Shown here piece after piece: positions 11,956-26,000 of a DNA stretch of 64,000 nucleotides. The stretch is from the NCBI RefSeq assembly GCF_030463565.1, contig NC_134656.1, positions 1,431,001 to 1,495,000 of the forward strand. Direction: 5' to 3'. Source of the stretch: Pelecanus crispus. Its lineage: Eukaryota > Chordata > Aves > Pelecaniformes > Pelecanidae. The translations under genes and the position numbers were made by a program. The notes under the pieces are model-generated. The model saw nothing but the letters and a program-made list of their open reading frames with translations. It was not told the origin of the DNA and did not search any database. Within the stretch, counting starts at the first letter, position 1, and each line of letters starts with the position of its first letter.

Positions 11956-12059
11956 AGTGGTGGGAAGGCGCTCTCCATTCACAGGAACCTAAAATGAGGT
12001 GCTCCTGGAGATGCACGCGTGCTCCGTTAGCCCCAGGAAGGTGCCGGGATTTACCGGTC

Positions 12060-12550
12060 CCAGTTTCCTACCCACCACTACTCCGCACCAAGAGCTGGCC
12101 CAGCGGCCCGGGCCCGCCAGGCCCGGGAGCACCGGGCGCCGCGCAGCCGCAGCCCCAGGGCGCTCCGCAGAGCGGTGCAGGGGCGCGCACGATCGCTGCA
12201 GGGCCGCGGCCCGGAGCTGCCCCTGCAAAGGCAGCGAGGGGCTTCGCCAGCGGCCCCCGCGGGGCCTGCCCAGCCGGTCGGCGGCCCGAGAGCCCCCCCA
12301 GAGCGGGGCAGCCCCGCAGCCCCCCCGGCACAGCGCCCCCCCCCCCCCCCCCGCTGCAGGGACCGGGCCGGTGCTCAGCGCGCGCTCCCGCCGCCGCCTG
12401 CCCGTCCCGCCCCGCGCCGCCTTTTGGCGGGAACGCGCAGGGAGCTGCCGCCATTCGCGCGTTGCCCCCGCAGCGGTCGCTCCGTCCCGCTCCGATCGCC
12501 TCGGGGCCCAGCTGCGGGCCCTCATCTCCTCAGGGCCCCGCTGAATCTCC
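12060..12550 (+). promoter_or_regulatory. RAD21L1: CpG island, probable RAD21L1 promoter
   Basis: A dense CpG stretch about 1.5 kb before the RAD21L1 start codon. It holds TTTTGGCGGGAA at 12422-12433, a near-perfect E2F element followed by CGCGC, and a further TCCCGCC word near 12385. A C-only run lies at about 12341-12352. No TATA box is seen. The transcription start is inferred, not observed. Confidence 0.6.
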
Positions 12551-12559
12551 CTCCGTCCC

Positions 12560-13915
12560 CTCAGGATCCCGCCAACCCCCGCCGCCTCGGCACCCGCCTG
12601 GGGCCCCCATCCCCTCCGGTCCCCCTAAATCCCCCTTGGCCCCTCAGTGCCCGGCTGTGTCACCCCATCCCCTCGGGGCCTGATAAAGCCCTCAGTGCCT
12701 GGCTGGGCCCCCCCCATCCCCTCAGGGCCCACTGAATCCCCTCAGGGCCCACTGAATCCCCCCCCATCCCCTCAGGTCCCACTGAATCCCCTCACGTCCC
12801 CTCAGGGCCCACTAAATCCCCTCGGGTCCCACTGAATCCCCCCCGTCCCCTCAGGGCCCACTAAATCCCCTCAGGTCCCACTGAATCCCCTCCCATCCCC
12901 TCAGCGCCCGGCTGGATCCCCTCAGCTCCTGCTAAATCCCCCTCATCCCCTCAGTGCCCGGCTGGATCCTCTCAGGTACCACTAAATCCCCCCCATCCCC
13001 TCAGCGCCCTGTTGGATCCCCTCATGATCCCTCTAAATCCCCCCCATCCCCTCAGCACCCAGCTGGATCCCCTCAGGTCCCACTAAATCCCCCCCATCCC
13101 CTCAGCGCCCTGTTGGATCCCCTCATGATCCCTCTAAATCCCCCCCATCCCCTCAGCACCCAGCTGGATCCCCTCAGGTCCCACTAAATCCCCCCCATCC
13201 CCTCAGCGCCCTGTTGGATCCCCTCATGATCCCTCTAAATCCCCCCCATCCCCTCAGCACCCAGCTGGATCCCCTCAGGTCCCACTAAATCCCCCCCATC
13301 CCCTCAGCGCCCTGTTGGATCCCCTCATAATCCCTCTAAATCCCCCCCATCCCCTCAGCACCCAGCTGGATCCCCTCAGGTCCCACTAAATCCCCCCCAT
13401 CCCCTCAGCGCCCTGTTGGATCCCCTCACGATCCCTCTAAATCCCCCCCATCCCCTCAGCGCCCAGCTGGATCCCCTCAGGTCCCACTAAATCCCCCCCA
13501 TCCCCTCAGCGCCCTGTTGGATCCCCTCACGATCCCTCTAAATCCCCCCCATCCCCTCAGCACCCAGCTGGATCCCCTCAGGTCCCACTAAATCCCCCCC
13601 ATCCCCTCAGCGCCCTGTTGGATCCCCTCATAATCCCTCTAAATCCCCCCCATCCCCTCAGCACCCAGCTGGATCCCCTCAGGTCCCACTAAATCCCCCC
13701 CATTCCCTCAGCGCCCTGTTGGATCCCCTCACGATCCCTCTAAATCCCCCCCATCCCCTCAGCGCCCAGCTGGATCCCCTCAGGTCCCACTAAATCCCCC
13801 CCATCCCCTCAGCGCCCTGTTGGATCCCCTCACGATCCCTCTAAATCCCCCCCATCCCCTCAGCACCCAGCTGGATCCCCTCAGGTCCCACTAAATCCCC
13901 CCCATCCCCTCAGGA
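12560..13915 (+). repeat. 101-bp-period minisatellite in RAD21L1 5' leader or intron
   Basis: A tandem array with a clear 101-bp period from about 12960 to 13910 (TGTTGGATCC copies are spaced 101 bp) and looser ~35-60-bp copies before it. Each period is two related halves of about 50 bp. Both halves end CTAAATCCCCCCCATCCCCTCAG; the halves differ as AGCTGGATCCC versus TGTTGGATCCC. Copies vary at single positions (CATGATC, CATAATC, CACGATC). Confidence 0.93.
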
Positions 13916-13951
13916 TCCCTCTAAATCCCTCTTGCCGGCTCTGTGCCCCAG

Positions 13952-14009
13952 GACCCTTCTCCCGTTGGCAGGGGAAGAGCCCTGGGGCTGGCCTGTGAGC
14001 CCAGGCGCC
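13952..14009 (+). other. RAD21L1: Probable RAD21L1 5' UTR part of first coding exon
   Basis: A pyrimidine-rich stretch ends in GTGCCCCAG at 13943-13951, a credible 3' splice site 58 bp before the start codon. A second candidate is TTGGCAG ending at 13981. The matching 5' splice site could not be placed: no strong GTRAG donor lies between the CpG island and the array. Confidence 0.45.
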
Positions 14010-17000
14010 ATGTTCTACATGCATTTGCTCGTCAACAAGCGCGGGCCGTTGGCCAAAATATGGCTTGCTGCCCACTGGGAGAAGAAGCTCACCAAAGCTC
14101 ATATCTTTGAGTGCAATTTAGAGACTACCATTGAAAAGATCATCTCGCCAAAGGTATGCTGTTAAATGAGTGTCTTCTGGTAAGTTCCAGGGTAGATGTG
14201 TTCATCTTAGGGAATGGGACTGCTACTGTGGAGGCTTGCTTTAGGACAAATTTGTGGCTATTTCAAAACCAGGGCGAGGTAAACTCCTACTCCGAGTTTT
14301 ATCACTCGGATAAAATCTCCATCCTGTTAAATGACAGTGATATAAACATTTTCCTTGCTATTTTACTCCTGGATATGTGGCATACATTCACGTATGTATG
14401 TGAATTCTTACACATTGTAAGAAAATGTTACCGCGGTATATTCAAAGGTATTTTTCCGCACGCTGGTCGAGCTCCAAGGAGCGCTCTGTGGGCACCCACC
14501 ACTGTGGTTTGAGCTGCTGGCGAGGCAACACGGAGACTTTGAGTACCAGCTGCGGGTATTGTGCAGCGTAATTTGGGACATGCGGGTATCTGAGGAAATA
14601 GTCTCAAAAAGATTGAGAAGTCAGCTGCTTAAGCAAAGGCAAGGGACTAAGAAAACTGCTGTGAAATTGTGCGCAGACCATTTGAGGAGCACGCTTTTGC
14701 GGATCTTCTAACAAATAACTTTTGACATATTGCAACCGTCCTTCCGCTTTCAGTGGACTTCTTCCAGGTCCCCTGTTATAAGCCATTAAATATACAGTTA
14801 AGCGTACGTAGTGCTCATGAGAGGCTCTGCATGAACAGCCCCGGAGGCTGAAGCCCTCTGCGTGTCACGGAGCAGGTATGACTCAAGCACAGCTGCAGGC
14901 AGCCGAGCACCCATGACTCGGTCCTTGGCCTCGCCGTTGCCGTTGCATCCAAGGAACAGCGAGGAATGCTTTGTGCTGTCGCTAATTGATGGCTCAGGAG
15001 ATCCAAGGCTTTCAGCTGGTGCAAGCAGATTTTTTTATTTTCTCCATGAAAATACTGGCTTGATATTTGATAGTCTGAATTTCAGTCTGAATGTTGTTAA
15101 AATGATCTCAGTATTATTTGGAAGTGGTTTCCAAAAGGTACTAGTTGAGTACCCTCCGCTTTCCCTTGCACGCTGTCCTGTCTAGTGCCAGCATGACCCT
15201 GTTGAGTGTGCTTGGTGCAGGAAGGCTTTGCATAAATAAGGGCATAGGTATGGCCTTTATTTGCATAAATAAGGGCATAGGTGTGGTGTCCGCTCACTTC
15301 AATAACCGAAGCGTCAAATACTAGAATACGTGCGGCTACTTTCTGTTTTGGGATGTGTTATGCTGTTTGTTGGCAGTCAGCTGAGATGTTTTGGATAAAG
15401 TAAGAGCATCAGTGCAGGACTCGCGCTTCAGTGTGGCAACGTTTAGGAACAGAGGCAACTAAAAGTTCACGACTCTGAAAATTCATTTCTGTTTACGATG
15501 CTCTATATCAGTACAAAGCCCTGCTGAATTTTGTAGAGCTCTGTACTGGTGTGTTTTAGAAGAACTCTGTTACTGCTGTGTAATATTTTCATTTTAATGG
15601 TTTTGCCAACAATACTAACTCCCGAACAACTTTTTTTAAATCATCCAAGTTTACAATAGCTCTGCGAACCTCTGGACACTTACTCCTAGGAGTGGTGCGG
15701 ATTTACCACAGGAAAGCAAAGTACCTCTTGGCAGACTGTAGTGAAGCTTTGACAAAAATGAAGACAGCCTTTCGGCCGGGTATGTATAGGATTCTGTATT
15801 TTTCCGTGTCCTTTACAGCGCTCATTTTAAAAGTTAATTTTGGGTATTTCTGTTAAATACATGTTATTGATCCCAAAGGAAATGGCACTTAGCGGTGCCT
15901 ACTGCCGATGTGGAGTCTGGTTTAATTTAATGCTATTTCAGGTCTTTGATGCCTTTAAAAGAAGTAGTCACTTAAGTGGTCTTATGAGAAGCAGCTCGAA
16001 TTCAGCCTCTGTTGCTAGATAATGAATTTTAATTTCTGGTGACACCAACATGTCTAACAGTGTGTTAGTGCCAGATCTGACAGTGTGTTTTGAGCTCTAG
16101 CCACGTAGCCAGCGAGAAGGGAGCAGAGATGACTGGATCCTTGTCCAACGGGCTGTACATCTGTCGTGCTTAGGTACCAAACGGGGAGGCACTGTTGCCT
16201 AAAAAAAAAAGGCTGAGAACAGGACACCCGCGTCTATGCCAGCCTTAATGTGCTTTGTGACCTGGTCTGTTTGCAGAATAGTGAATATCTGCTCTACATT
16301 ATTCTCAAGGATACGATCGTGTTTAGTTAGTTAATATTTGTAAACATTTGGAAATCTCTAGAAGAAACACTTAAGATAAGTACACAGTACTATATTTTGA
16401 ATAGATACTGTAGTAGCTTGTAGAGGACTGCAGGGCACAAAACCAAGACACAACTGCGGCGAGGGAGATTCCAGCTAGATGCAAGGGGGGGAAAAGAATC
16501 TCAGTAGAAGTGGTGAAATGCTGAAACAGGCTGTCCGGGGCTGCTGCGGAATCTCCATCAGCAGAAATAGTCAAAAGTGATCTGACGTAGAAATTAACCC
16601 TGTGTTGAGCAAAAGGTTGGATTAGATGACCTTCAGAAATTCCCTTCTCACCCGAATTGTTCCAGGATTCTCTGGTTGCCAAGTATATGCAGTCTCATTT
16701 CATAACTATTGGATGCTGGAGAATAGCGTTATCCAGACACTGGAGAGAAAAAGAAAATGCAGTAATTTGTTTGAAGTGGTGTGAAAGACTCTGGGCTAAA
16801 CGGCAGCTGTGAGAATCTTTCAGGGACTTGAAGCAGCTGCTCATAAAGCCAATGTATTTACAGTATTCCAGGTCCTGTAGCAGCAGACTCTTCTGTATCT
16901 GTCCGTAAAAAATACGGCTGCTAAAGTATATGTAAACTAAGGATTTTAATTCCACTCTGGAGTCCTGTTGACAAAGTGCCTAAGCTTTACCTTTCTGTTA

Positions 17001-20000
17001 TTTAGAATGGCAGCAGACCTTCCTGATGGGTTTGTAGTCTTATTATATGTACTTGGGAGAACATTACTTTTGTTTTATTGATAACTATTTTATGTTGTCT
17101 GTTTCTTTTAGGACTTGTTGACCTTCCAGAAGAGACCTTTGAGGCTGCTTATCAGTCCATTACATTACCTGAAGAATTTCATGATTTTGAAACACCACTG
17201 CCTGATTTAAAGTAAATGCTTCCCTAGTTTTTATTCATTATTTTAGTATTTGCAGAAGTGAAAGATATCCCTGCTGTTATCTGACCAAGACTCAGATGGA
17301 ATTGTTTTGATTTCATAACTGAATTCTCCTAAATTCTGAGTCAGCTTTACAGGGCTACAGTCACAGGTATTGTGCTTTTGTAGAGTTCCTCAAAGTCTGT
17401 TTAATCAACAGACCATTACAATGAAGTACTGTGTTGAACTTAGACTTCAGGATTTTCTGATTTTAAATTGAGTGAACTGAGTGAAGCCTGCAAACAACTT
17501 AATGACCTCAAGAGAAGATATAAAAGTTAGTATAAATCCTGTTGCAAGACGAAGGAAGCTCTGGCTAGTAACCTCGCAGCGTTGTACTGTTCCGTTGTGT
17601 GACTGCAGTTAATTTCTGCTCCGTTGCTCTTTGGGGCCGGGGTATTTTATCAGCAGTAGTCAGCTTGGCTCCCGATGAAAAGCCAGCATATTTCTTTGGC
17701 TTTTCTGACACGAGTCAGCATGAATGTAGAAAAACTGATAAAAAGCAGGAGGCCAAGACGAGTTTTTGCTGGCTCTGATGCCTCCAAAGGTCCGGGATAA
17801 CAGGCTTCCACTGAGGCTTCCTCCATACCTCGTCATAAATACAGTTTGATGGGATTTGTAAGTGTTTACTGTTTTGTAAGCACCACTGTGATGTAATACT
17901 ATTTCAAGTGCGGTAACTCTGTAAAGCGTGCCTTTTCTGCCTACCAAAGAGTCCGTGTGGTTTGATTTACGGATGATGGCGTTACCCTAATTAGATGCTT
18001 TCTGTGTGACAAGCGTCTGGTAGGTGGCAGGGCTTGGATGTGAGCAAACTCGAACAAGCCCAAGTTTGCTGGCAAAAGAGTGGAGAAATATGAAATATGG
18101 AGAGGAGGATGGGCGCTTCCCTTGTCCATATAAATATGTCTGCTGTTTCTTGAGGGGGTTGCTTGCTGAGTATTCATCTGGATCCTTTGTTCCTGGAGTT
18201 CCAGGTGCGGGGAATATTTCTGTGCGCAGTTAGCGCAACGCTTTCCCCTCCGCGTGGACCTCTCCCCGGCTATCGGGCTGTTTCAGATATTGCCCATTCA
18301 GTCTTCACCGTACGTTGGAGATTGAATAGAAACTTTGGCTAGCAAAGAAGGCAGCTGCCTACTTGCTCAGAGATATCAGTTTTAATAAACATATAGCACC
18401 TGTTTTCCATATGATTATTTTTAGCTTTTAGAGGAAATTCAAAGCAGTGAATTTTATCAATAAAACCTTAAATGGCTTGAATGCAAATAGCTTTGGGAAA
18501 CAGTTGTTTGCCCTCCACAGAAGCGAGGAGCCGGGGTACTTTCAATGCCATAGAAAACAGAAGCTATCTTTTGGGGTTTTATGATAACACGTCAGGATTG
18601 GAGACTGTTTAGAAACAAGTTTTCACATTCCAGCTAAATGGTCAATGGGTTTCAGTTCACCCTATATTTTGTATAATGTTTTTTTCATCAGTGCCATTGA
18701 TGTTGCTGAACATTTTACCTTGAATCAGAGCAGAGCTGAAGACATCACACTTACAGAGGATTACGAAAGCAATATACTTCTCTGTGATAGAAACTTTGGT
18801 GAGAGAAGTTGAGAAATTAGAAATATTCCATAAGGAAAAGTGTGTTTTATGCAAAATTTTGTACAGTCTGAGTCCTTTCCGCATGTGAAAAAGCTATTAT
18901 TAAAAGTGCATTTGTTTCACGCTTGTGCTGACTGGCCTGTCGTACCCTCTCATGCTTAATTTTTTTGTGTAAGTCCTCTGCCCAAGTAATATAATATGAT
19001 ATCGGAGACTGAGAATAAACCCCAACATTTTTTGCTTTTTACTGAATTAGCTAAAATTGTTTATTGTTCATTCCATTTGAGGTATGGGATCTCTTACAAT
19101 CTTTTAAAAATTATTTGAAAAATTAGGAAACGGGTAAATACGTGTTGCAAAAATTCATGCAGATGAAGCATCAGAAATTCTGTGTTTATTCAGATGAAGA
19201 ACCAGATGCGCTAAGAAAACAGAGCTTCTTTGACGGCAGCATCTTCCCGAGCAGTAACAGTCTGGTGGCTGATCACAACTCTGCGAGCGTCAACGGAGAC
19301 AAGTCTGCACTGCATGAAGACTCTTACTGTTTTGAGCACGACTGCTTTGGAGATGAGGAGGATGCTGCAGACATGATTGGTAGGGTTTGCCACAGATAAA
19401 CAGAGTTAGTTTCTTTCCAAATATTTTTATTCTTACAGGAAAACAAACAAGGCAGCGTGAAAGTGATTGTTTCCAAACATAAATTCTTTTTTTTTGTTGT
19501 TTTCATACTTCATTTTTTTTCTACTTGTCACTAAAACTATGATCACTTAGACATTGCCAAGTAAAATTGTATTAAAGGAGATATTTCAGGTTTTTAGAAT
19601 TAAAGGCATTCAATTTATACTTAGTGTCTAACAATTTAGTTTATATTTTCAAAGATGAAATACTGGGGCATTTTTATCCTTATTGCTCTAATGACAGAGG
19701 CAGCAAAGTAGCTTCTACATCTTTATGGTTTAGAGTGTTTATGTAAACCTTTATAGATGTATACCTCTTAAACAATATATCTTGCTTTTCAAAGAGAACG
19801 TGGAAATCTCAACAGGAGTCTCACGTTCTCCTTTTTGTACTGTTGAAGGCAGACATGTCATTGACAGCCATCTGTGGAAGCTGAGCTGCTTCTCTTTGCA
19901 CAGAATTAACCTTCCATAAGTAATATGAGGCTGTATCAGGCTATTTCATGACTACTAAGGCTTAGAATGATTAAAACTATGCGTTTTGTGTTTAAGAAAT

Positions 20001-23000
20001 CCTGTTGAGGGATGAGCAAAATGGCCTGGATAGAGACATTCTTGATATGGAGGAAGAACGTCCTTTGTCACACGATCTGCCAGAGAACAGCACAGCCAGT
20101 GAGTTGGCAGTGTCCGCTCCATCCTACTCACACAAACCCTCTGTTCCTGTATTAATGCCTAAAGTTACTCACATTCAGCTTTGTGTAATATCCCGTGCTT
20201 TTTTCCTTTGATCATTTATTTTGTTTTTTTCCTATTCTGCTTCGTCCACCATTTGAGGCATAATTTAATTTGACCTAGGAATTCTAGATTTGTAACTTGA
20301 CATTGCTTAGAAACGCTTTTATATGATCTCCTGTTCGATACGCTGTTGATCCACCCTGCTGCTCAGACAGCCTGGTATCACTTCTGTAGAGGAAAAGAAA
20401 CGGAATGGGTACGCTGTGACCGTGAACTTTACCTACAGATATTTCTGGCTTTGTATTTCAGTGACAAATGACACTTGAGGAGTTCCTAAAGGTGCTGTTA
20501 GTCGTCTTTTGGTTTGATCTTGATGAAATTAATTTTTGAAAAGTGTTTCTGGAATTTTTTAGTATCTTAAACCCTTACAACACTGTTACTTTAAAACTGA
20601 GAATTCTGGAACAGCTTTAAAGGCAAACAGTGGCACTTGGCCCTCCTTGCACTGGTCCTGTACTACCTGTTCCTTTTATGTTGACGGAAATGTCCAGACC
20701 GCTACACAGTTGCCAGGAACTGGAAGCACATACATATTGAAACTAAACACTTTTCCCCCTAAACACTTTTTGTCGGGTGGGTTTTCCTCCGGATCAGTTC
20801 TTCAGTCTGTTCCAGCACCTGGTCATACGGGTTCTGGTGTCAGCAAAGGAAAGCATGCAGTGTGGAATATGAGCAGCCACAGTGCCAGTTATTACTGGTT
20901 AAAGTGACTGTGAGATTGTGGACAAAATCAGAGTTTTCTAATTCTGATCTTTTTTGCCTGATACCATTCTGTGTCATGAGATTGAGAAATTATTCCATCT
21001 TGTAAACTTTTGTTTTTAATTTGGGTTATTTGCTGGATTTTCTTATAGTTGAGTCCAACTGTGCAGACACCACCATTAAGAAAGTGAGTCGTCTAACGAA
21101 TGAAACAATACTTTTGTTGAAAGAAGAAGGATTTGTGCTTGAGCCAGTTGATGATACAGGTCAGAACTTGACCAGTTTCTTGCTGAATGTTTGTGTTATT
21201 AAGTTTGTTTTTCTTCTTGTTAGTGAAAATATTTGCAAAACAGATTATTCCTGCTTGAGATTTCATCTGCTCCTGCTGTCAGAGTTCTATTTTATGGTAA
21301 CTATTGTACAAAACCAGTATCGGGTTATTCATCTGATCTGCCCGAATCTCTGCTTATGGTTTTTTCCACGTACCAAAACGAGTTTTGTTCCTCTGCAGTT
21401 CTGCTAGCAGCGCAAGCCTGGCCTGTTCATGAGTGTTGCTGAAGTTTCAGCCAAACAACTTCTATTGCTAGTGATTTTTATGTGTACAATAACAATCTTA
21501 AAGCTTTCAGGCCTTTGTAAAATTTTGTTTTGTGAACTTTTAACTTCAATAAGATCCAAAAAGAAATGAAGCATTTTTCTTCTGTGAGTAAATCTGTCAC
21601 CTGTCATGTTGGTGGCTGTTAGCAAATAAACAAGTTCATGTTGACACTGTTATTTAGAATACTGGGATTTTCCAGCCTGCCAATATAATAATCAGGAAGT
21701 TACGGCTATATAACCGATCCCTGTTTTTCTTTCGTGTTTACTATGTACACCTTAATGAAATTGCTGACAAATACAGATATTAATTACGAGGTAATGAAAC
21801 CTGTTGAGTAATCAGCAGTTCTTGGAACAATGAACTTCCTGATGGATTAAAGATAGCTTATTCAGTCTTGTTGGTATATCATGTGTTCCCATTAAGTCCT
21901 CATGTTCCTGGTTCTTTAGTACTACAGTCATATGTCTTCTGTAATTAAACACACGTAAATTTCCTGTGCAAGAATACAAAGAGTACACTTCATGAAAACT
22001 TTTGGAGAAGTGGCCCATGACTTGTACTTTGATTTTTTGAGTCTGTGTGGTGTTTCAGGAGGTCAGCAGCCTGTCCGTTTGACTTGCGGTGCTTTTTTTT
22101 TTTTGTGCTTAAGTGTTCTGTGAATAGACCTTATTAGACTTTTTTTTTAAATGCTTCCTCTATTTAGCTGTCACCCAGAGGAAAAAAAATAAAAGAAAGA
22201 GGAAGTTGCTTGTGGATGTAGTCAAGGAGCTCAGCTGCAACGCTATATACAACCAACTTAACAACTGCACGGACATCCTTGCTGCATTAGACCTTGCACC
22301 CCCAACAAAAAAAACAATGATGTGGAAGAAATCAGGAGGCGTGGATAAACTCCTGTCCCATGCCACACAGCCTGTGGTTCATGCTGAGCTGCAAATGGTA
22401 AAGATCAATTCCTTGTAGGTTTTTATGCCACTGGGTAGCTTACGGGACTGTTGCGCATCTAGGATCTAACTGTGGGAGATTTTGCAGACTTGGTTTTATG
22501 TGAACTCCTAGCAAACTGTGGGTGCGTAGCATCATTGAAAGCGTACCTGATGATTATTTGCATACTCAACACTAATTGCTTCATCAGAAAGACCATCTGT
22601 AGAGCTCACTGCTTTAATCTCCAGCACTCCAACAACAAGTTAAAAATGACAAAGCAACCGGAGAGCTGATGTTTCATTTCACATGCTGGCACCTGACTGA
22701 TTGCACACTAATACGCAACTTTTTCAATTTCTGTCTTTTCTACTTTCTACTTGATTATTTTCTGTTTTGTTTCTGCTCCGTAATCAATACGAGACCACAT
22801 CTTTCTTCTACATTTACTTTAAAGGTACATCAGGCTTACCCATTATTGTTATATTGTTAATGGCTTTGGAAAGATGGTATGCCAACTTCTTTTGTACTTT
22901 CCCAATTGGAGATTAAGCTTCCAGCTGGAGAGCAGTCAGGGACTTGCCTTGCAGAGGACCAAGAGGCTCCTGATCGCTCTGTCACTGTGGCTAGAAGGCC

Positions 23001-26000
23001 GGGCCAGACCACCCTTTCCTGGAGCTGTGGACCCGACTGCTCTTTTTGCACAAGACAGACGTACTTGTTTCATGGAAATACAATCTCTCAAAGCCTCTTG
23101 TGTCCCCATGTAGCATCTGACAGACCGTTCAAAGAAGCTGTAAGGTTAGAGCTGGTGATAAGATAGAGATCAATGTGTATACAAGGTGATCTGGAAAGAT
23201 AGGGTGTAAACTATGTGCAGCAGCCTTAAGTTAACTGCGCTGTTTCTCCTGTTGAGTAGCTTGGAGAGATCTGGGCGGCAGGGTCTGCAGGCAAACAGCT
23301 CGGCAGCTTCCTTACAGCAGCACAGCTTCACCACTTAGAGTCGAGGTGCAGAATTACAACTTGTTCTTTAGGAGGATGAAAAAATACTCGCACACCAGTA
23401 CATGGGGAGAGAAATCCACACAGAGATAACTGCAGATGGGTGGGTTTGGGGTTTTTTTTTTTCCCCCCTTTCATCCCTCTTTACTGGCTGGCTTCAAGGA
23501 AAAACGATCCAAGCTGTTCCCAAGATGTTTCTTCATGGAGTTCAATACCAAAGTTGAAGCTGCGGAAGGAAATTACTTTTTTTAAAGATTGCAGGTTTTT
23601 GGCGTGACCTAATTCAAATCTCTAAATTCTAGGTTGCAGTAATTAATATACAGCTCATATTCATGCCTTTGTGTTGATGTTTGCAAAATATCTAATATAT
23701 TCTGAAAGCAAACAAATAAAAATAATTGTTTTCAGTTGTTTGCAAAATGCTTCAAGAGTCCCGGATTTAGGATGAGAAGAAATGGAATACAGAGGGAATC
23801 TGAAATGGGAGAGGCAAGAAAAGAGCAAGATACCACAGGTGATATTTATAATTCTGTTGTTGCAGAATTAGCTGTTAGAAAATGCTTTCTATTTTACATA
23901 ATGGTTGAGACACACGTGCACAGTGTTTGTGTGCAGTATTCTACAAACCAAAGGCCAAAAAAGCTACATGTTAAGGAAATGAATTTTTTTTTTTTAAAAA
24001 AAGGCTTTTTGTTTTTATAAGTACTTTGCTGTTCTTTTGTTTCTTAGGTCAGAAGTGAAATGCAAGTCGTCTTTTTCCTTGTGGCATAAGGAGGTGTTTT
24101 TGGTTTCACCTTTGGTTTCTCTAATTGCCTACCAAACTGCACGTTTGTTTTTTTAAAAAACAGAAAAAAGCTTCCCACTTATTCTGAGTTTAATCAAACT
24201 GCTCTCCAACTGTCCAAATCCATGTAAATAACTTCTATTTGTGTCTTGAAGATTGTGTTTTGGTTAATACCAAGCAAGAAGAAATGTTCCATTTTAGATC
24301 TCCTGAGAAGGTGGTGTTTCTGCTTTCACTCCTTTGCTCTGCTGGAAATACAATCTGTATGTCTGCCTCAGAAGTTAATCAACAAAACCACCTCCTGCCA
24401 GTCCATAAAGGTCAACTTTTCTAAAAGGAAAAACTCTTGGAAGGTGGTTCTTCTTCCGTGGTCCTGTTGGGAATTATATTTATTCTATATTTGCTCATTC
24501 TGGCTTTTACTCACAAAGATTGCTAACTAGGGTGTGATTTTTGGTTTTCAATGTTTTTAAGGACAGCGATTCACAGTAATTTCCTCTTAAACCTTGTTTT
24601 TTTATTAATACAGAGATGCTGGTAGTAGAAGAGCCAAGTTACCTGCAGGAGTCGGCTCATTCAGAGACTGAGAGAAAAATTAGAAATGATTCGTTTATGT
24701 TGACATCACAGAATAACAGAAATGAAACCGATGATAACTGTGGTGAAACTATAGTGAGCAGTTTCCATAAGTTTTAGAGATCTAAATGTATTTCTTGGTT
24801 TCATTTTTACGCTAGGGTTCCATTTAAGAAATTACTAAATATTTAAGAAATTACTAAATTCTTAAGAAATTAGTTAAGAAATTACTAATATATGTTTGTA
24901 AAAGGGTGCTAGAGACAGCCGATAGAGCATTAAGTAGCTTGTGTCATCAAAGTTTATTTATAGGCACTTTGGAAGATTCTTACCATGAATTGAACTATTA
25001 ATTAAAATGTCTATTAATCAGTATAGATTACAGTCTAATCACTAAGTATAAATGGAACTTTAACATGAAATATAGCCTCTTTATAAAGATGATTATCTCT
25101 TCAGTACAAAGGATAAAAATCATCTTTTGCGTCTCAAATCGAGGAAATACTCCAGCAATAACAAATTATCTATTTCTGCTGTCTTTATTTAGGCTAACGT
25201 GAAAGGGGATTCTTTAGAGAATATGAGGCTGATTAAAGTTGAAAAACAATGATAAAACTGGAGCTAACAGCAGCAGAAAATGCAGGGTCTGAGCCCACAG
25301 GTGTAGAGCCAGCTGTAGGAGAAATACTACAGCGAGGTCCTTTCCTATGTGAGAAAAGACATGGTAGAAATAGCCACTATGAAATCCGTTCTGGAAAACG
25401 TTTGTTATAATAAATTCTTTGAGCGGAATGATGTAATTGAGAAGTACATAGTAGGCATAAATTGTAATGCCTTTTGATCGTCCTTTCTGTCCTAACAGCA
25501 GGATGGGATGGCGTTCTCTGAGAGCTGCTCACTGGCGAACAATTCACTGGGCCGAGAAGCTGAAACACGGCAAGCCGAGTTAACAGATGTACGTGTGCTC
25601 GAAGCTGACAGCTCTGGCTTATTTCAGAACAGAACTGTGTTCTTTCTCAGAAATACTAAAAAAAAAAAAAAGTGATGGCATCGTGAGCTTACAGTGACTT
25701 TCGGTGTACTAACATCATCTTTAGTACATATTTTGCCAGTCAAAAATTTTAATAGCTTGATAATCAGGGATAGGTGTATTCCAACATTCAGAGGTTACAG
25801 GCCGTGAGGGAGGCAGCTCCTTATTTAGAGGTTGTGCTTCCTGTAAGAAGGACACGGTTCCTGAACTCACTGGCCGTGAGGATGCTCAGACACGCTGAAA
25901 CAAGGGCAGTCTTCTCCTGTCGACTTCAGGGGTTGAGCCCAAAATCTAAAGCCAAATTTTTGAACTCCCTTTTTGGCCCCTGACCAGCACAAATACTGTC

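Noticed and set aside
10521-12016. Three overlapping minus-strand open frames of 434-485 codons, Leu/Ser/Pro-rich
   Set aside because: They are the purine array read backwards. The repeat has no stop in any minus frame and all three give the same cycling peptide.
22874-23166. Two overlapping open frames of 80-95 codons in RAD21L1 intron 8
   Set aside because: Not bounded by splice sites, not similar to any RAD21L1 segment, and the neighbouring exons join in phase without it.
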